The notes beneath the pieces were generated by a model, which worked only from the letters and a program-made list of their open reading frames with translations, was not told where the DNA came from and did no database searches. The translations under genes and the position numbers were made by a program. Positions 6,837 through 18,043 of a stretch of 64,000 bases of DNA are shown here, piece by piece; within the stretch, counting starts at the first letter, position 1; each line of letters starts with the position of its first letter. This DNA comes from Bryopsis sp. KO-2023 (taxonomy: Eukaryota > Chlorophyta > Ulvophyceae > Bryopsidales > Bryopsidaceae). The stretch lies in NCBI GenBank assembly GCA_030272585.1, contig BSYQ01000005.1, forward strand, positions 6,045,501 to 6,109,500, read 5' to 3'.

Positions 6837-6907
6837 TGCGTTGACCGGGAATCGAACCCGGGTCTCTACCGTGGCAGGGTAGTATGCTACCACTGTACCA
6901 TCAACGC
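6837..6907 (-). tRNA. tRNA-Gly (GCC), copy 3
   Basis: Same sequence as copy 1. Confidence 0.96.
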
Positions 6908-7174
6908 CTCGACGAAAATACCCGAGCTTGCTCGATCGGGTAACATGCGTGCGGGGGAATCGGGCCGGAACCGGGCAGAGGACTTTGGTCAAAATTCGGG
7001 TCCGGGGTTACGGTCGTGTTACCCGTCGCCGTAATGCGGCCGTAATTGTGTTCCGTAACCGAAAGTTGTTTACTCTCCCGTCATTTACGGTAATTTATGG
7101 TCGGACAAGTTCTTACTACGGTTACGGTGACCGTGACCGTAAGGTCCTGTCTATGGTCGGAACGGAAGGGCGGA

Positions 7175-7248
7175 CGCCCGAGGAGGGACTCGAACCCTCG
7201 GCCACGAGATTAAAAGTCTCGCGCTCTGCCAAACTGAGCTACCCGGGC
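7175..7248 (-). tRNA. tRNA-Lys (TTT), copy 3
   Basis: Same sequence as copy 1. Confidence 0.95.
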
Positions 7249-7354
7249 ATATCTCAAGCAGGATCGCGCCGATCTCGTGGATCCCGATTCCGGGAATCTC
7301 GATCGCGGGGGGGCGACCGAGCCTCCACGCAGCGCGCGATCGACTCGTCGTCGA

Positions 7355-7436
7355 GCTGAGATGTCCGAGTGGTTAAGGAGGTGGACTCGAAATCCACTGG
7401 GTTCATCCCGCGCAGGTTCAAATCCTGCTCTCAGCG
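7355..7436 (+). tRNA. tRNA-Ser (CGA), copy 3
   Basis: Same sequence as copy 1. Confidence 0.96.
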
Positions 7437-7493
7437 AGCGTCGAAGTCGTTTTTCGGAGCGGCAAAAGACAAGGATGCAAGGTGGGCGTGCAT

Positions 7494-7554
7494 GAACCCG
7501 GGTCTCCTGCGTGACAGTGACAGGCAAGAATACTCACCGCCGTACTGCAACGAC
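7494..7554 (-). pseudogene. tRNA-Asp relic, copy 3
   Basis: Same as copy 1. Confidence 0.8.
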
Positions 7555-7639
7555 TCGATCACGATGACGAGGCTGACGATGAGGTTGATGACGAGGCGTG
7601 CGACGAGGATGGACGACGCGACGCCTCATCACGACGTGA

Positions 7640-7721
7640 GTTGGGGTGTCCGAGTGGTTAAGGAGGTGGACTAGAAATCCACTGGGTTTGTCCCGCGCAG
7701 GTTCGAATCCTGCCCTCAACG
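7640..7721 (+). tRNA. tRNA-Ser (AGA), copy 3
   Basis: Same as copy 2. Confidence 0.96.
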
Positions 7722-7777
7722 AGGCATGTGTGTGCGTGTGTGTTCGCGAACCGAGGGGGTGACGCGGAAAGGCACGT

Positions 7778-7860
7778 TGTGGTGAGTGGGATTCGAACCC
7801 ACGCTCGTCTCCGAACTAGAACCTGAATCTAGCGCCTTAGACCAACTCGGCCATCACCAC
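7778..7860 (-). tRNA. tRNA-Leu (CAG), copy 3
   Basis: Same sequence as copy 1. Confidence 0.96.
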
Positions 7861-7958
7861 ACCATCGTCGCTCGGGAGCCACCCCCACGAGGGCCCCGCC
7901 CCGGACGGGAGTCGCAGGCGACGCCCCCCGAGATCGGCGGCACGGAAATCTTTCCGTG

Positions 7959-8044
7959 GCCTCGGTGGCGCAGTCGGTTAGCGCGTCGGTCTCATAACCT
8001 CGTGAGCCATCCGGAGGTCACCAGTTCGATCCTGGTCCGGGGCA
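7959..8044 (+). tRNA. tRNA-Met (CAT) with intron, copy 3
   Basis: Same sequence as copy 1. Confidence 0.93.
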
Positions 8045-8092
8045 ACCAACGCTTTTGACGGGACGCCCCACGCCACGTCACAAATTCTGACG

Positions 8093-8173
8093 TGTGGCGA
8101 GTGGGATTTGAACCCACGCCCTTTCGGACTGGAACCTTACTCCAGCGCCTTGGACCAACTCGGCCATCGCCAC
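8093..8173 (-). tRNA. tRNA-Leu (AAG), copy 3
   Basis: Same sequence as copy 1. Confidence 0.95.
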
Positions 8174-8248
8174 ATACGAGAGGAGGGGTCCGCCGCGCGT
8201 CTTCAAGCTGGGGTCTCGGACGTCGGTCCGCTAAAAAAAGAGCACGAG

Positions 8249-8319
8249 TGCGTTGACCGGGAATCGAACCCGGGTCTCTACCTTGGGAGGGTAGTATGCT
8301 ACCACTATATCACCAACGC
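8249..8319 (-). tRNA. tRNA-Gly (CCC), copy 3
   Basis: Same sequence as copy 1. Confidence 0.95.
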
Positions 8320-9433
8320 GGCTCGAGGGATTGCGCGTGCGGAGAGCGTGGTAGGTTCGGGAAGCTGTCGGGAAGCTGTCGGGGACAAGTGCCGTCGCGC
8401 GCGGGAACGAGGTTGCGCCAAAACTTCGGGAGGGTGTTCGTTCGTGGTTAGGACTCGTTTCGAGTTTTTTCATCGTTGCGATTTTTCCGGGTGCTCGGAT
8501 TCGGATATACGAGAGATATCGGCAATGGCCCATTTCGTTCGCTCGAATTATCGCGTAAAAGGAGTTCTTCGTTTTCCATGGGTTTTTGGTGTCTCTTCGA
8601 GTTGTGGTGTATTATTATTATTTTTATTTTTTTCTTTCCTCGCAAGAGATCGATTCGTTTCTTTCTATTTTCGTCGTTCTTTTCTTATTTTTGTGCCGTT
8701 CGTTCCCTCCTTTCCTTCCAATAATCTTTCTTTTCTTTTCTTCCCTTTTCCGTGCTTTTCTGCTTTTTCCTTTTTCGATTCTTTCTCTTTCGGTCCTTTC
8801 GAGAAGATTCCATTTCCTTTGCATTCTTCTTTCGCCGTTTCGAAAGGTTTTTTTCTCCCCCTTCGAAATCAAACCGGTTTCTGTCTATCGTGTTTTCTCT
8901 CAAAGTTCATTTTCCTTCTTTCCCTCCCCCTTTTCTTTTCCTTTCTAGCTTTTTCGCTCTTTTCTTCGACCTCTCTCCCGATTTTCTCCCGAGAGGGATC
9001 CCGTGGATGATCCCGGATTACCCGATCGGATGATCCAACAAGGGCGCGGTTGAACCCAGAAACGCCACCAACACGCCACCACCTGTGCGTTCCGTCGCCA
9101 CACACGTCAAAACAGAAACGAACATGCTCCCAAGGCTTTTTCGCTCTACTGCCGCTCACCCACGAGCTGACCCACACACACTCCACCGCCCGCGCGCGCG
9201 CTCACAGGCGCACACTCACCCACACACCCACACACGAAAGATCGTGCCACACCTGAAAACGCTCCCACGGGGTCCTTTTCGATTGGATGAAGCCAAAAAC
9301 ACCATTTCACCGCTCTGCCCACCTCACCTCAAAAGAACAAACAAAAAACAATCGGTCCCCCAAACCGTCGGAGGGACACGTCCCTCGCGCACCTGAAAAA
9401 CGGATACTTCACCTCCCGGCGTCCGCTTCAAAA

Positions 9434-9555
9434 CGTGTTGCCATCAAACCACCGTGAATACATGCGATCCCTTCCGAACTCGCCAATCAAGCACGGTTGG
9501 GGCCGATCAGTACCGAGATCAGGGATGTCTCAGGAAATCCGGCGGCGGCAACTCG
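9434..9555 (+). rRNA. 5S rRNA-like gene, copy 4
   Basis: Same as copy 2. Confidence 0.68.
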
Positions 9556-9620
9556 GTGCACTGTTCTTTTTCCGTGCTTGTTTTTTTTGGGGGCTACGAC
9601 CGGGAAGAAAAGGCCTTGAG

Positions 9621-9691
9621 TGCGTTGACCGGGAATCGAACCCGGGTCTCTACCGTGGCAGGGTAGTATGCTACCACTGTACCATCAACGC
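9621..9691 (-). tRNA. tRNA-Gly (GCC), copy 4
   Basis: Same sequence as copy 1. Confidence 0.96.
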
Positions 9692-9958
9692 CTCGACGAA
9701 AATACCCGAGCTTGCTCGATCGGGTAACATGCGTGCGGGGGAATCGGGCCGGAACCGGGCAGAGGACTTTGGTCAAAATTCGGGTCCGGGGTTACGGTCG
9801 TGTTACCCGTCGCCGTAATGCGGCCGTAATTGTGTTCCGTAACCGAAAGTTGTTTACTCTCCCGTCATTTACGGTAATTTATGGTCGGACAAGTTCTTAC
9901 TACGGTTACGGTGACCGTGACCGTAAGGTCCTGTCTATGGTCGGAACGGAAGGGCGGA

Positions 9959-10032
9959 CGCCCGAGGAGGGACTCGAACCCTCGGCCACGAGATTAAAAG
10001 TCTCGCGCTCTGCCAAACTGAGCTACCCGGGC
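9959..10032 (-). tRNA. tRNA-Lys (TTT), copy 4
   Basis: Same sequence as copy 1. Confidence 0.95.
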
Positions 10033-10138
10033 ATATCTCAAGCAGGATCGCGCCGATCTCGTGGATCCCGATTCCGGGAATCTCGATCGCGGGGGGGCGA
10101 CCGAGCCTCCACGCAGCGCGCGATCGACTCGTCGTCGA

Positions 10139-10220
10139 GCTGAGATGTCCGAGTGGTTAAGGAGGTGGACTCGAAATCCACTGGGTTCATCCCGCGCAGG
10201 TTCAAATCCTGCTCTCAGCG
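10139..10220 (+). tRNA. tRNA-Ser (CGA), copy 4
   Basis: Same sequence as copy 1. Confidence 0.96.
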
Positions 10221-10277
10221 AGCGTCGAAGTCGTTTTTCGGAGCGGCAAAAGACAAGGATGCAAGGTGGGCGTGCAT

Positions 10278-10338
10278 GAACCCGGGTCTCCTGCGTGACA
10301 GTGACAGGCAAGAATACTCACCGCCGTACTGCAACGAC
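10278..10338 (-). pseudogene. tRNA-Asp relic, copy 4
   Basis: Same as copy 1. Confidence 0.8.
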
Positions 10339-10423
10339 TCGATCACGATGACGAGGCTGACGATGAGGTTGATGACGAGGCGTGCGACGAGGATGGACGA
10401 CGCGACGCCTCATCACGACGTGA

Positions 10424-10505
10424 GTTGGGGTGTCCGAGTGGTTAAGGAGGTGGACTAGAAATCCACTGGGTTTGTCCCGCGCAGGTTCGAATCCTGCCCT
10501 CAACG
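10424..10505 (+). tRNA. tRNA-Ser (AGA), copy 4
   Basis: Same as copy 2. Confidence 0.96.
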
Positions 10506-10561
10506 AGGCATGTGTGTGCGTGTGTGTTCGCGAACCGAGGGGGTGACGCGGAAAGGCACGT

Positions 10562-10644
10562 TGTGGTGAGTGGGATTCGAACCCACGCTCGTCTCCGAAC
10601 TAGAACCTGAATCTAGCGCCTTAGACCAACTCGGCCATCACCAC
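10562..10644 (-). tRNA. tRNA-Leu (CAG), copy 4
   Basis: Same sequence as copy 1. Confidence 0.96.
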
Positions 10645-10742
10645 ACCATCGTCGCTCGGGAGCCACCCCCACGAGGGCCCCGCCCCGGACGGGAGTCGCA
10701 GGCGACGCCCCCCGAGATCGGCGGCACGGAAATCTTTCCGTG

Positions 10743-10828
10743 GCCTCGGTGGCGCAGTCGGTTAGCGCGTCGGTCTCATAACCTCGTGAGCCATCCGGAG
10801 GTCACCAGTTCGATCCTGGTCCGGGGCA
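10743..10828 (+). tRNA. tRNA-Met (CAT) with intron, copy 4
   Basis: Same sequence as copy 1. Confidence 0.93.
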
Positions 10829-10876
10829 ACCAACGCTTTTGACGGGACGCCCCACGCCACGTCACAAATTCTGACG

Positions 10877-10957
10877 TGTGGCGAGTGGGATTTGAACCCA
10901 CGCCCTTTCGGACTGGAACCTTACTCCAGCGCCTTGGACCAACTCGGCCATCGCCAC
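10877..10957 (-). tRNA. tRNA-Leu (AAG), copy 4
   Basis: Same sequence as copy 1. Confidence 0.95.
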
Positions 10958-11032
10958 ATACGAGAGGAGGGGTCCGCCGCGCGTCTTCAAGCTGGGGTCT
11001 CGGACGTCGGTCCGCTAAAAAAAGAGCACGAG

Positions 11033-11103
11033 TGCGTTGACCGAGAATCGAACCCGGGTCTCTACCTTGGGAGGGTAGTATGCTACCACTATATCACCAA
11101 CGC
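11033..11103 (-). tRNA. tRNA-Gly (CCC), copy 4, T-stem variant
   Basis: The 3' strand of the T stem reads CTCGG instead of CCCGG. A G-C pair becomes G-U, so the stem is kept. Confidence 0.93.
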
Positions 11104-12217
11104 GGCTCGAGGGATTGCGCGTGCGGAGAGCGTGGTAGGTTCGGGAAGCTGTCGGGAAGCTGTCGGGGACAAGTGCCGTCGCGCGCGGGAACGAGGTTGC
11201 GCCAAAACTTCGGGAGGGTGTTCGTTCGTGGTTAGGACTCGTTTCGAGTTTTTTCATCGTTGCGATTTTTCCGGGTGCTCGGATTCGGATATACGAGAGA
11301 TATCGGCAATGGCCCATTTCGTTCGCTCGAATTATCGCGTAAAAGGAGTTCTTCGTTTTCCATGGGTTTTTGGTGTCTCTTCGAGTTGTGGTGTATTATT
11401 ATTATTTTTATTTTTTTCTTTCCTCGCAAGAGATCGATTCGTTTCTTTCTATTTTTGTCGTTCTTTTCTTATTTTTGTGCCGTTCGTTCCCTCCTTTCCT
11501 TCCAATAATCTTTCTTTTCTTTTCTTCCCTTTTCCGTGCTTTTCTGCTTTTTCCTTTTTCGATTCTTTCTCTTTCGGTCCTTTCGAGAAGATTCCATTTC
11601 CTTTGCATTCTTCTTTCGCCGTTTCGAAAGGTTTTTTTCTCCCCCTTCGAAATCAAACCGGTTTCTGTCTATCGTGTTTTCTCTCAAAGTTCATTTTCCT
11701 TCTTTCCCTCCCCCTTTTCTTTTCCTTTCTAGCTTTTTCGCTCTTTTCTTCGACCTCTCTCCCGATTTTCTCCCGAGAGGGATCCCGTGGATGATCCCGG
11801 ATTACCCGATCGGATGATCCAACAAGGGCGCGGTTGAACCCAGAAACGCCACCAACACGCCACCACCTGTGCGTTCCGTCGCCACACACGTCAAAACAGA
11901 AACGAACATGCTCCCAAGGCTTTTTCGCTCTACTGCCGCTCACCCACGAGCTGACCCACACACACTCCACCGCCCGCGCGCGCGCTCACAGGCGCACACT
12001 CACCCACACACCCACACACGAAAGATCGTGCCACACCTGAAAACGCTCCCACGGGGTCCTTTTCGATTGGATGAAGCCAAAAACACCATTTCACCGCTCT
12101 GCCCACCTCACCTCAAAAGAACAAACAAAAAACAATCGGTCCCCCAAACCGTCGGAGGGACACGTCCCTCGCGCACCTGAAAAACGGATACTTCACCTCC
12201 CGGCGTCCGCTTCAAAA

Positions 12218-12339
12218 CGTGTTGCCATCAAACCACCGTGAATACATGCGATCCCTTCCGAACTCGCCAATCAAGCACGGTTGGGGCCGATCAGTACCGA
12301 GATCAGGGATGTCTCAGGAAATCCGGCGGCGGCAACTCG
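12218..12339 (+). rRNA. 5S rRNA-like gene, copy 5
   Basis: Same as copy 2. Confidence 0.68.
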
Positions 12340-12404
12340 GTGCACTGTTCTTTTTCCGTGCTTGTTTTTTTTGGGGGCTACGACCGGGAAGAAAAGGCCT
12401 TGAG

Positions 12405-12475
12405 TGCGTTGACCGGGAATCGAACCCGGGTCTCTACCGTGGCAGGGTAGTATGCTACCACTGTACCATCAACGC
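12405..12475 (-). tRNA. tRNA-Gly (GCC), copy 5
   Basis: Same sequence as copy 1. Confidence 0.96.
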
Positions 12476-12742
12476 CTCGACGAAAATACCCGAGCTTGCT
12501 CGATCGGGTAACATGCGTGCGGGGGAATCGGGCCGGAACCGGGCAGAGGACTTTGGTCAAAATTCGGGTCCGGGGTTACGGTCGTGTTACCCGTCGCCGT
12601 AATGCGGCCGTAATTGTGTTCCGTAACCGAAAGTTGTTTACTCTCCCGTCATTTACGGTAATTTATGGTCGGACAAGTTCTTACTACGGTTACGGTGACC
12701 GTGACCGTAAGGTCCTGTCTATGGTCGGAACGGAAGGGCGGA

Positions 12743-12816
12743 CGCCCGAGGAGGGACTCGAACCCTCGGCCACGAGATTAAAAGTCTCGCGCTCTGCCAA
12801 ACTGAGCTACCCGGGC
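12743..12816 (-). tRNA. tRNA-Lys (TTT), copy 5
   Basis: Same sequence as copy 1. Confidence 0.95.
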
Positions 12817-12922
12817 ATATCTCAAGCAGGATCGCGCCGATCTCGTGGATCCCGATTCCGGGAATCTCGATCGCGGGGGGGCGACCGAGCCTCCACGCAG
12901 CGCGCGATCGACTCGTCGTCGA

Positions 12923-13004
12923 GCTGAGATGTCCGAGTGGTTAAGGAGGTGGACTCGAAATCCACTGGGTTCATCCCGCGCAGGTTCAAATCCTGCTCTC
13001 AGCG
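12923..13004 (+). tRNA. tRNA-Ser (CGA), copy 5
   Basis: Same sequence as copy 1. Confidence 0.96.
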
Positions 13005-13061
13005 AGCGTCGAAGTCGTTTTTCGGAGCGGCAAAAGACAAGGATGCAAGGTGGGCGTGCAT

Positions 13062-13122
13062 GAACCCGGGTCTCCTGCGTGACAGTGACAGGCAAGAATA
13101 CTCACCGCCGTACTGCAACGAC
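13062..13122 (-). pseudogene. tRNA-Asp relic, copy 5
   Basis: Same as copy 1. Confidence 0.8.
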
Positions 13123-13207
13123 TCGATCACGATGACGAGGCTGACGATGAGGTTGATGACGAGGCGTGCGACGAGGATGGACGACGCGACGCCTCATCAC
13201 GACGTGA

Positions 13208-13289
13208 GTTGGGGTGTCCGAGTGGTTAAGGAGGTGGACTAGAAATCCACTGGGTTTGTCCCGCGCAGGTTCGAATCCTGCCCTCAACG
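13208..13289 (+). tRNA. tRNA-Ser (AGA), copy 5
   Basis: Same as copy 2. Confidence 0.96.
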
Positions 13290-13345
13290 AGGCATGTGTG
13301 TGCGTGTGTGTTCGCGAACCGAGGGGGTGACGCGGAAAGGCACGT

Positions 13346-13428
13346 TGTGGTGAGTGGGATTCGAACCCACGCTCGTCTCCGAACTAGAACCTGAATCTAG
13401 CGCCTTAGACCAACTCGGCCATCACCAC
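13346..13428 (-). tRNA. tRNA-Leu (CAG), copy 5
   Basis: Same sequence as copy 1. Confidence 0.96.
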
Positions 13429-13526
13429 ACCATCGTCGCTCGGGAGCCACCCCCACGAGGGCCCCGCCCCGGACGGGAGTCGCAGGCGACGCCCCCCGAG
13501 ATCGGCGGCACGGAAATCTTTCCGTG

Positions 13527-13612
13527 GCCTCGGTGGCGCAGTCGGTTAGCGCGTCGGTCTCATAACCTCGTGAGCCATCCGGAGGTCACCAGTTCGATCC
13601 TGGTCCGGGGCA
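13527..13612 (+). tRNA. tRNA-Met (CAT) with intron, copy 5
   Basis: Same sequence as copy 1. Confidence 0.93.
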
Positions 13613-13660
13613 ACCAACGCTTTTGACGGGACGCCCCACGCCACGTCACAAATTCTGACG

Positions 13661-13741
13661 TGTGGCGAGTGGGATTTGAACCCACGCCCTTTCGGACTGG
13701 AACCTTACTCCAGCGCCTTGGACCAACTCGGCCATCGCCAC
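13661..13741 (-). tRNA. tRNA-Leu (AAG), copy 5
   Basis: Same sequence as copy 1. Confidence 0.95.
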
Positions 13742-13816
13742 ATACGAGAGGAGGGGTCCGCCGCGCGTCTTCAAGCTGGGGTCTCGGACGTCGGTCCGCT
13801 AAAAAAAGAGCACGAG

Positions 13817-13887
13817 TGCGTTGACCGGGAATCGAACCCGGGTCTCTACCTCGGGAGGGTAGTATGCTACCACTATATCACCAACGC
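13817..13887 (-). tRNA. tRNA-Gly (CCC), copy 5, G37 variant
   Basis: Loop CTCCCGA, as in unit 2. Confidence 0.94.
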
Positions 13888-15001
13888 GGCTCGAGGGATG
13901 GCGCGTGCGGAGAGCGTGGTAGGTTCGGGAAGCTGTCGGGAAGCTGTCGGGGACAAGTGCCGTCGCGCGCGGGAACGAGGTTGCGCCAAAACTTCGGGAG
14001 GGTGTTCGTTCGTGGTTAGGACTCGTTTCGAGTTTTTTCATCGTTGCGATTTTTCCGGGTGCTCGGATTCGGATATACGAGAGATATCGGCAATGGCCCA
14101 TTTCGTTCGCTCGAATTATCGCGTAAAAGGAGTTCTTCGTTTTCCATGGGTTTTTGGTGTCTCTTCGAGTTGTGGTGTATTATTATTATTTTTATTTTTT
14201 TCTTTCCTCGCAAGAGATCGATTCGTTTCTTTCTATTTTCGTCGTTCTTTTCTTATTTTTGTGCCGTTCGTTCCCTCCTTTCCTTCCAATAATCTTTCTT
14301 TTCTTTTCTTCCCTTTTCCGTGCTTTTCTGCTTTTTCCTTTTTCGATTCTTTCTCTTTCGGTCCTTTCGAGAAGATTCCATTTCCTTTGCATTCTTCTTT
14401 CGCCGTTTCGAAAGGTTTTTTTCTCCCCCTTCGAAATCAAACCGGTTTCTGTCTATCGTGTTTTCTCTCAAAGTTCATTTTCCTTCTTTCCCTCCCCCTT
14501 TTCTTTTCCTTTCTAGCTTTTTCGCTCTTTTCTTCGACCTCTCTCCCGATTTTCTCCCGAGAGGGATCCCGTGGATGATCCCGGATTACCCGATCGGATG
14601 ATCCAACAAGGGCGCGGTTGAACCCAGAAACGCCACCAACACGCCACCACCTGTGCGTTCCGTCGCCACACACGTCAAAACAGAAACGAACATGCTCCCA
14701 AGGCTTTTTCGCTCTACTGCCGCTCACCCACGAGCTGACCCACACACACTCCACCGCCCGCGCGCGCGCTCACAGGCGCACACTCACCCACACGCCCACA
14801 CACGAAAGATCGTGCCACACCTGAAAACGCTCCCACGGGGTCCTTTTCGATTGGATGAAGCCAAAAACACCATTTCACCGCTCTGCCCACCTCACCTCAA
14901 AAGAACAAACAAAAAACAATCGGTCCCCCAAACCGTCGGAGGGACACGTCCCTCGCGCACCTGAAAAACGGATACTTCACCTCCCGGCGTCCGCTTCAAA
15001 A

Positions 15002-15123
15002 CGTGTTGCCATCAAACCACCGTGAATACATGCGATCCCTTCCGAACTCGCCAATCAAGCACGGTTGGGGCCGATCAGTACCGAGATCAGGGATGTCTCA
15101 GGAAATCCGGCGGCGGCAACTCG
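15002..15123 (+). rRNA. 5S rRNA-like gene, copy 6
   Basis: Same as copy 2. Confidence 0.68.
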
Positions 15124-15188
15124 GTGCACTGTTCTTTTTCCGTGCTTGTTTTTTTTGGGGGCTACGACCGGGAAGAAAAGGCCTTGAG

Positions 15189-15259
15189 TGCGTTGACCGG
15201 GAATCGAACCCGGGTCTCTACCGTGGCAGGGTAGTATGCTACCACTGTACCATCAACGC
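15189..15259 (-). tRNA. tRNA-Gly (GCC), copy 6
   Basis: Same sequence as copy 1. Confidence 0.96.
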
Positions 15260-15526
15260 CTCGACGAAAATACCCGAGCTTGCTCGATCGGGTAACATGC
15301 GTGCGGGGGAATCGGGCCGGAACCGGGCAGAGGACTTTGGTCAAAATTCGGGTCCGGGGTTACGGTCGTGTTACCCGTCGCCGTAATGCGGCCGTAATTG
15401 TGTTCCGTAACCGAAAGTTGTTTACTCTCCCGTCATTTACGGTAATTTATGGTCGGACAAGTTCTTACTACGGTTACGGTGACCGTGACCGTAAGGTCCT
15501 GTCTATGGTCGGAACGGAAGGGCGGA

Positions 15527-15600
15527 CGCCCGAGGAGGGACTCGAACCCTCGGCCACGAGATTAAAAGTCTCGCGCTCTGCCAAACTGAGCTACCCGGGC
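15527..15600 (-). tRNA. tRNA-Lys (TTT), copy 6
   Basis: Same sequence as copy 1. Confidence 0.95.
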
Positions 15601-15706
15601 ATATCTCAAGCAGGATCGCGCCGATCTCGTGGATCCCGATTCCGGGAATCTCGATCGCGGGGGGGCGACCGAGCCTCCACGCAGCGCGCGATCGACTCGT
15701 CGTCGA

Positions 15707-15788
15707 GCTGAGATGTCCGAGTGGTTAAGGAGGTGGACTCGAAATCCACTGGGTTCATCCCGCGCAGGTTCAAATCCTGCTCTCAGCG
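15707..15788 (+). tRNA. tRNA-Ser (CGA), copy 6
   Basis: Same sequence as copy 1. Confidence 0.96.
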
Positions 15789-15845
15789 AGCGTCGAAGTC
15801 GTTTTTCGGAGCGGCAAAAGACAAGGATGCAAGGTGGGCGTGCAT

Positions 15846-15906
15846 GAACCCGGGTCTCCTGCGTGACAGTGACAGGCAAGAATACTCACCGCCGTACTGC
15901 AACGAC
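15846..15906 (-). pseudogene. tRNA-Asp relic, copy 6
   Basis: Same as copy 1. Confidence 0.8.
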
Positions 15907-15991
15907 TCGATCACGATGACGAGGCTGACGATGAGGTTGATGACGAGGCGTGCGACGAGGATGGACGACGCGACGCCTCATCACGACGTGA

Positions 15992-16073
15992 GTTGGGGTG
16001 TCCGAGTGGTTAAGGAGGTGGACTAGAAATCCACTGGGTTTGTCCCGCGCAGGTTCGAATCCTGCCCTCAACG
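15992..16073 (+). tRNA. tRNA-Ser (AGA), copy 6
   Basis: Same as copy 2. Confidence 0.96.
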
Positions 16074-16129
16074 AGGCATGTGTGTGCGTGTGTGTTCGCG
16101 AACCGAGGGGGTGACGCGGAAAGGCACGT

Positions 16130-16212
16130 TGTGGTGAGTGGGATTCGAACCCACGCTCGTCTCCGAACTAGAACCTGAATCTAGCGCCTTAGACCAACTC
16201 GGCCATCACCAC
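16130..16212 (-). tRNA. tRNA-Leu (CAG), copy 6
   Basis: Same sequence as copy 1. Confidence 0.96.
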
Positions 16213-16310
16213 ACCATCGTCGCTCGGGAGCCACCCCCACGAGGGCCCCGCCCCGGACGGGAGTCGCAGGCGACGCCCCCCGAGATCGGCGGCACGGAAA
16301 TCTTTCCGTG

Positions 16311-16396
16311 GCCTCGGTGGCGCAGTCGGTTAGCGCGTCGGTCTCATAACCTCGTGAGCCATCCGGAGGTCACCAGTTCGATCCTGGTCCGGGGCA
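16311..16396 (+). tRNA. tRNA-Met (CAT) with intron, copy 6
   Basis: Same sequence as copy 1. Confidence 0.93.
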
Positions 16397-16444
16397 ACCA
16401 ACGCTTTTGACGGGACGCCCCACGCCACGTCACAAATTCTGACG

Positions 16445-16525
16445 TGTGGCGAGTGGGATTTGAACCCACGCCCTTTCGGACTGGAACCTTACTCCAGCGC
16501 CTTGGACCAACTCGGCCATCGCCAC
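16445..16525 (-). tRNA. tRNA-Leu (AAG), copy 6
   Basis: Same sequence as copy 1. Confidence 0.95.
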
Positions 16526-16600
16526 ATACGAGAGGAGGGGTCCGCCGCGCGTCTTCAAGCTGGGGTCTCGGACGTCGGTCCGCTAAAAAAAGAGCACGAG

Positions 16601-16671
16601 TGCGTTGACCGGGAATCGAACCCGGGTCTCTACCTTGGGAGGGTAGTATGCTACCACTATATCACCAACGC
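16601..16671 (-). tRNA. tRNA-Gly (CCC), copy 6
   Basis: Same sequence as copy 1. Confidence 0.95.
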
Positions 16672-17785
16672 GGCTCGAGGGATTGCGCGTGCGGAGAGCG
16701 TGGTAGGTTCGGGAAGCTGTCGGGAAGCTGTCGGGGACAAGTGCCGTCGCGCGCGGGAACGAGGTTGCGCCAAAACTTCGGGAGGGTGTTCGTTCGTGGT
16801 TAGGACTCGTTTCGAGTTTTTTCATCGTTGCGATTTTTCCGGGTGCTCGGATTCGGATATACGAGAGATATCGGCAATGGCCCATTTCGTTCGCTCGAAT
16901 TATCGCGTAAAAGGAGTTCTTCGTTTTCCATGGGTTTTTGGTGTCTCTTCGAGTTGTGGTGTATTATTATTATTTTTATTTTTTTCTTTCCTCGCAAGAG
17001 ATCGATTCGTTTCTTTCTATTTTCGTCGTTCTTTTCTTATTTTTGTGCCGTTCGTTCCCTCCTTTCCTTCCAATAATCTTTCTTTTCTTTTCTTCCCTTT
17101 TCCGTGCTTTTCTGCTTTTTCCTTTTTCGATTCTTTCTCTTTCGGTCCTTTCGAGAAGATTCCATTTCCTTTGCATTCTTCTTTCGCCGTTTCGAAAGGT
17201 TTTTTTCTCCCCCTTCGAAATCAAACCGGTTTCTGTCTATCGTGTTTTCTCTCAAAGTTCATTTTCCTTCTTTCCCTCCCCCTTTTCTTTTCCTTTCTAG
17301 CTTTTTCGCTCTTTTCTTCGACCTCTCTCCCGATTTTCTCCCGAGAGGGATCCCGTGGATGATCCCGGATTACCCGATCGGATGATCCAACAAGGGCGCG
17401 GTTGAACCCAGAAACGCCACCAACACGCCACCACCTGTGCGTTCCGTCGCCACACACGTCAAAACAGAAACGAACATGCTCCCAAGGCTTTTTCGCTCTA
17501 CTGCCGCTCACCCACGAGCTGACCCACACACACTCCACCGCCCGCGCGCGCGCTCACAGGCGCACACTCACCCACACGCCCACACACGAAAGATCGTGCC
17601 ACACCTGAAAACGCTCCCACGGGGTCCTTTTCGATTGGATGAAGCCAAAAACACCATTTCACCGCTCTGCCCACCTCACCTCAAAAGAACAAACAAAAAA
17701 CAATCGGTCCCCCAAACCGTCGGAGGGACACGTCCCTCGCGCACCTGAAAAACGGATACTTCACCTCCCGGCGTCCGCTTCAAAA

Positions 17786-17907
17786 CGTGTTGCCATCAAA
17801 CCACCGTGAATACATGCGATCCCTTCCGAACTCGCCAATCAAGCACGGTTGGGGCCGATCAGTACCGAGATCAGGGATGTCTCAGGAAATCCGGCGGCGG
17901 CAACTCG
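17786..17907 (+). rRNA. 5S rRNA-like gene, copy 7
   Basis: Same as copy 2. Confidence 0.68.
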
Positions 17908-17972
17908 GTGCACTGTTCTTTTTCCGTGCTTGTTTTTTTTGGGGGCTACGACCGGGAAGAAAAGGCCTTGAG

Positions 17973-18043
17973 TGCGTTGACCGGGAATCGAACCCGGGTC
18001 TCTACCGTGGCAGGGTAGTATGCTACCACTGTACCATCAACGC
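17973..18043 (-). tRNA. tRNA-Gly (GCC), copy 7
   Basis: Same sequence as copy 1. Confidence 0.96.

Larger units (their letters stand above)
5569..8352 (+). repeat. Tandem unit 3
   Basis: Full copy. Markers: G at offset 874, T at offset 2764. Confidence 0.97.
8353..11136 (+). repeat. Tandem unit 4
   Basis: Full copy. Markers: A at offset 874, T at offset 2764, T-stem change in tRNA-Gly CCC. Confidence 0.97.
11137..13920 (+). repeat. Tandem unit 5
   Basis: Full copy. Markers: T for C within the pyrimidine tract near 11456, A at offset 874, G at offset 2764, G37 in tRNA-Gly CCC. Confidence 0.97.
13921..16704 (+). repeat. Tandem unit 6
   Basis: Full copy. Markers: G at offset 874, T at offset 2764. 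Confidence 0.97.
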
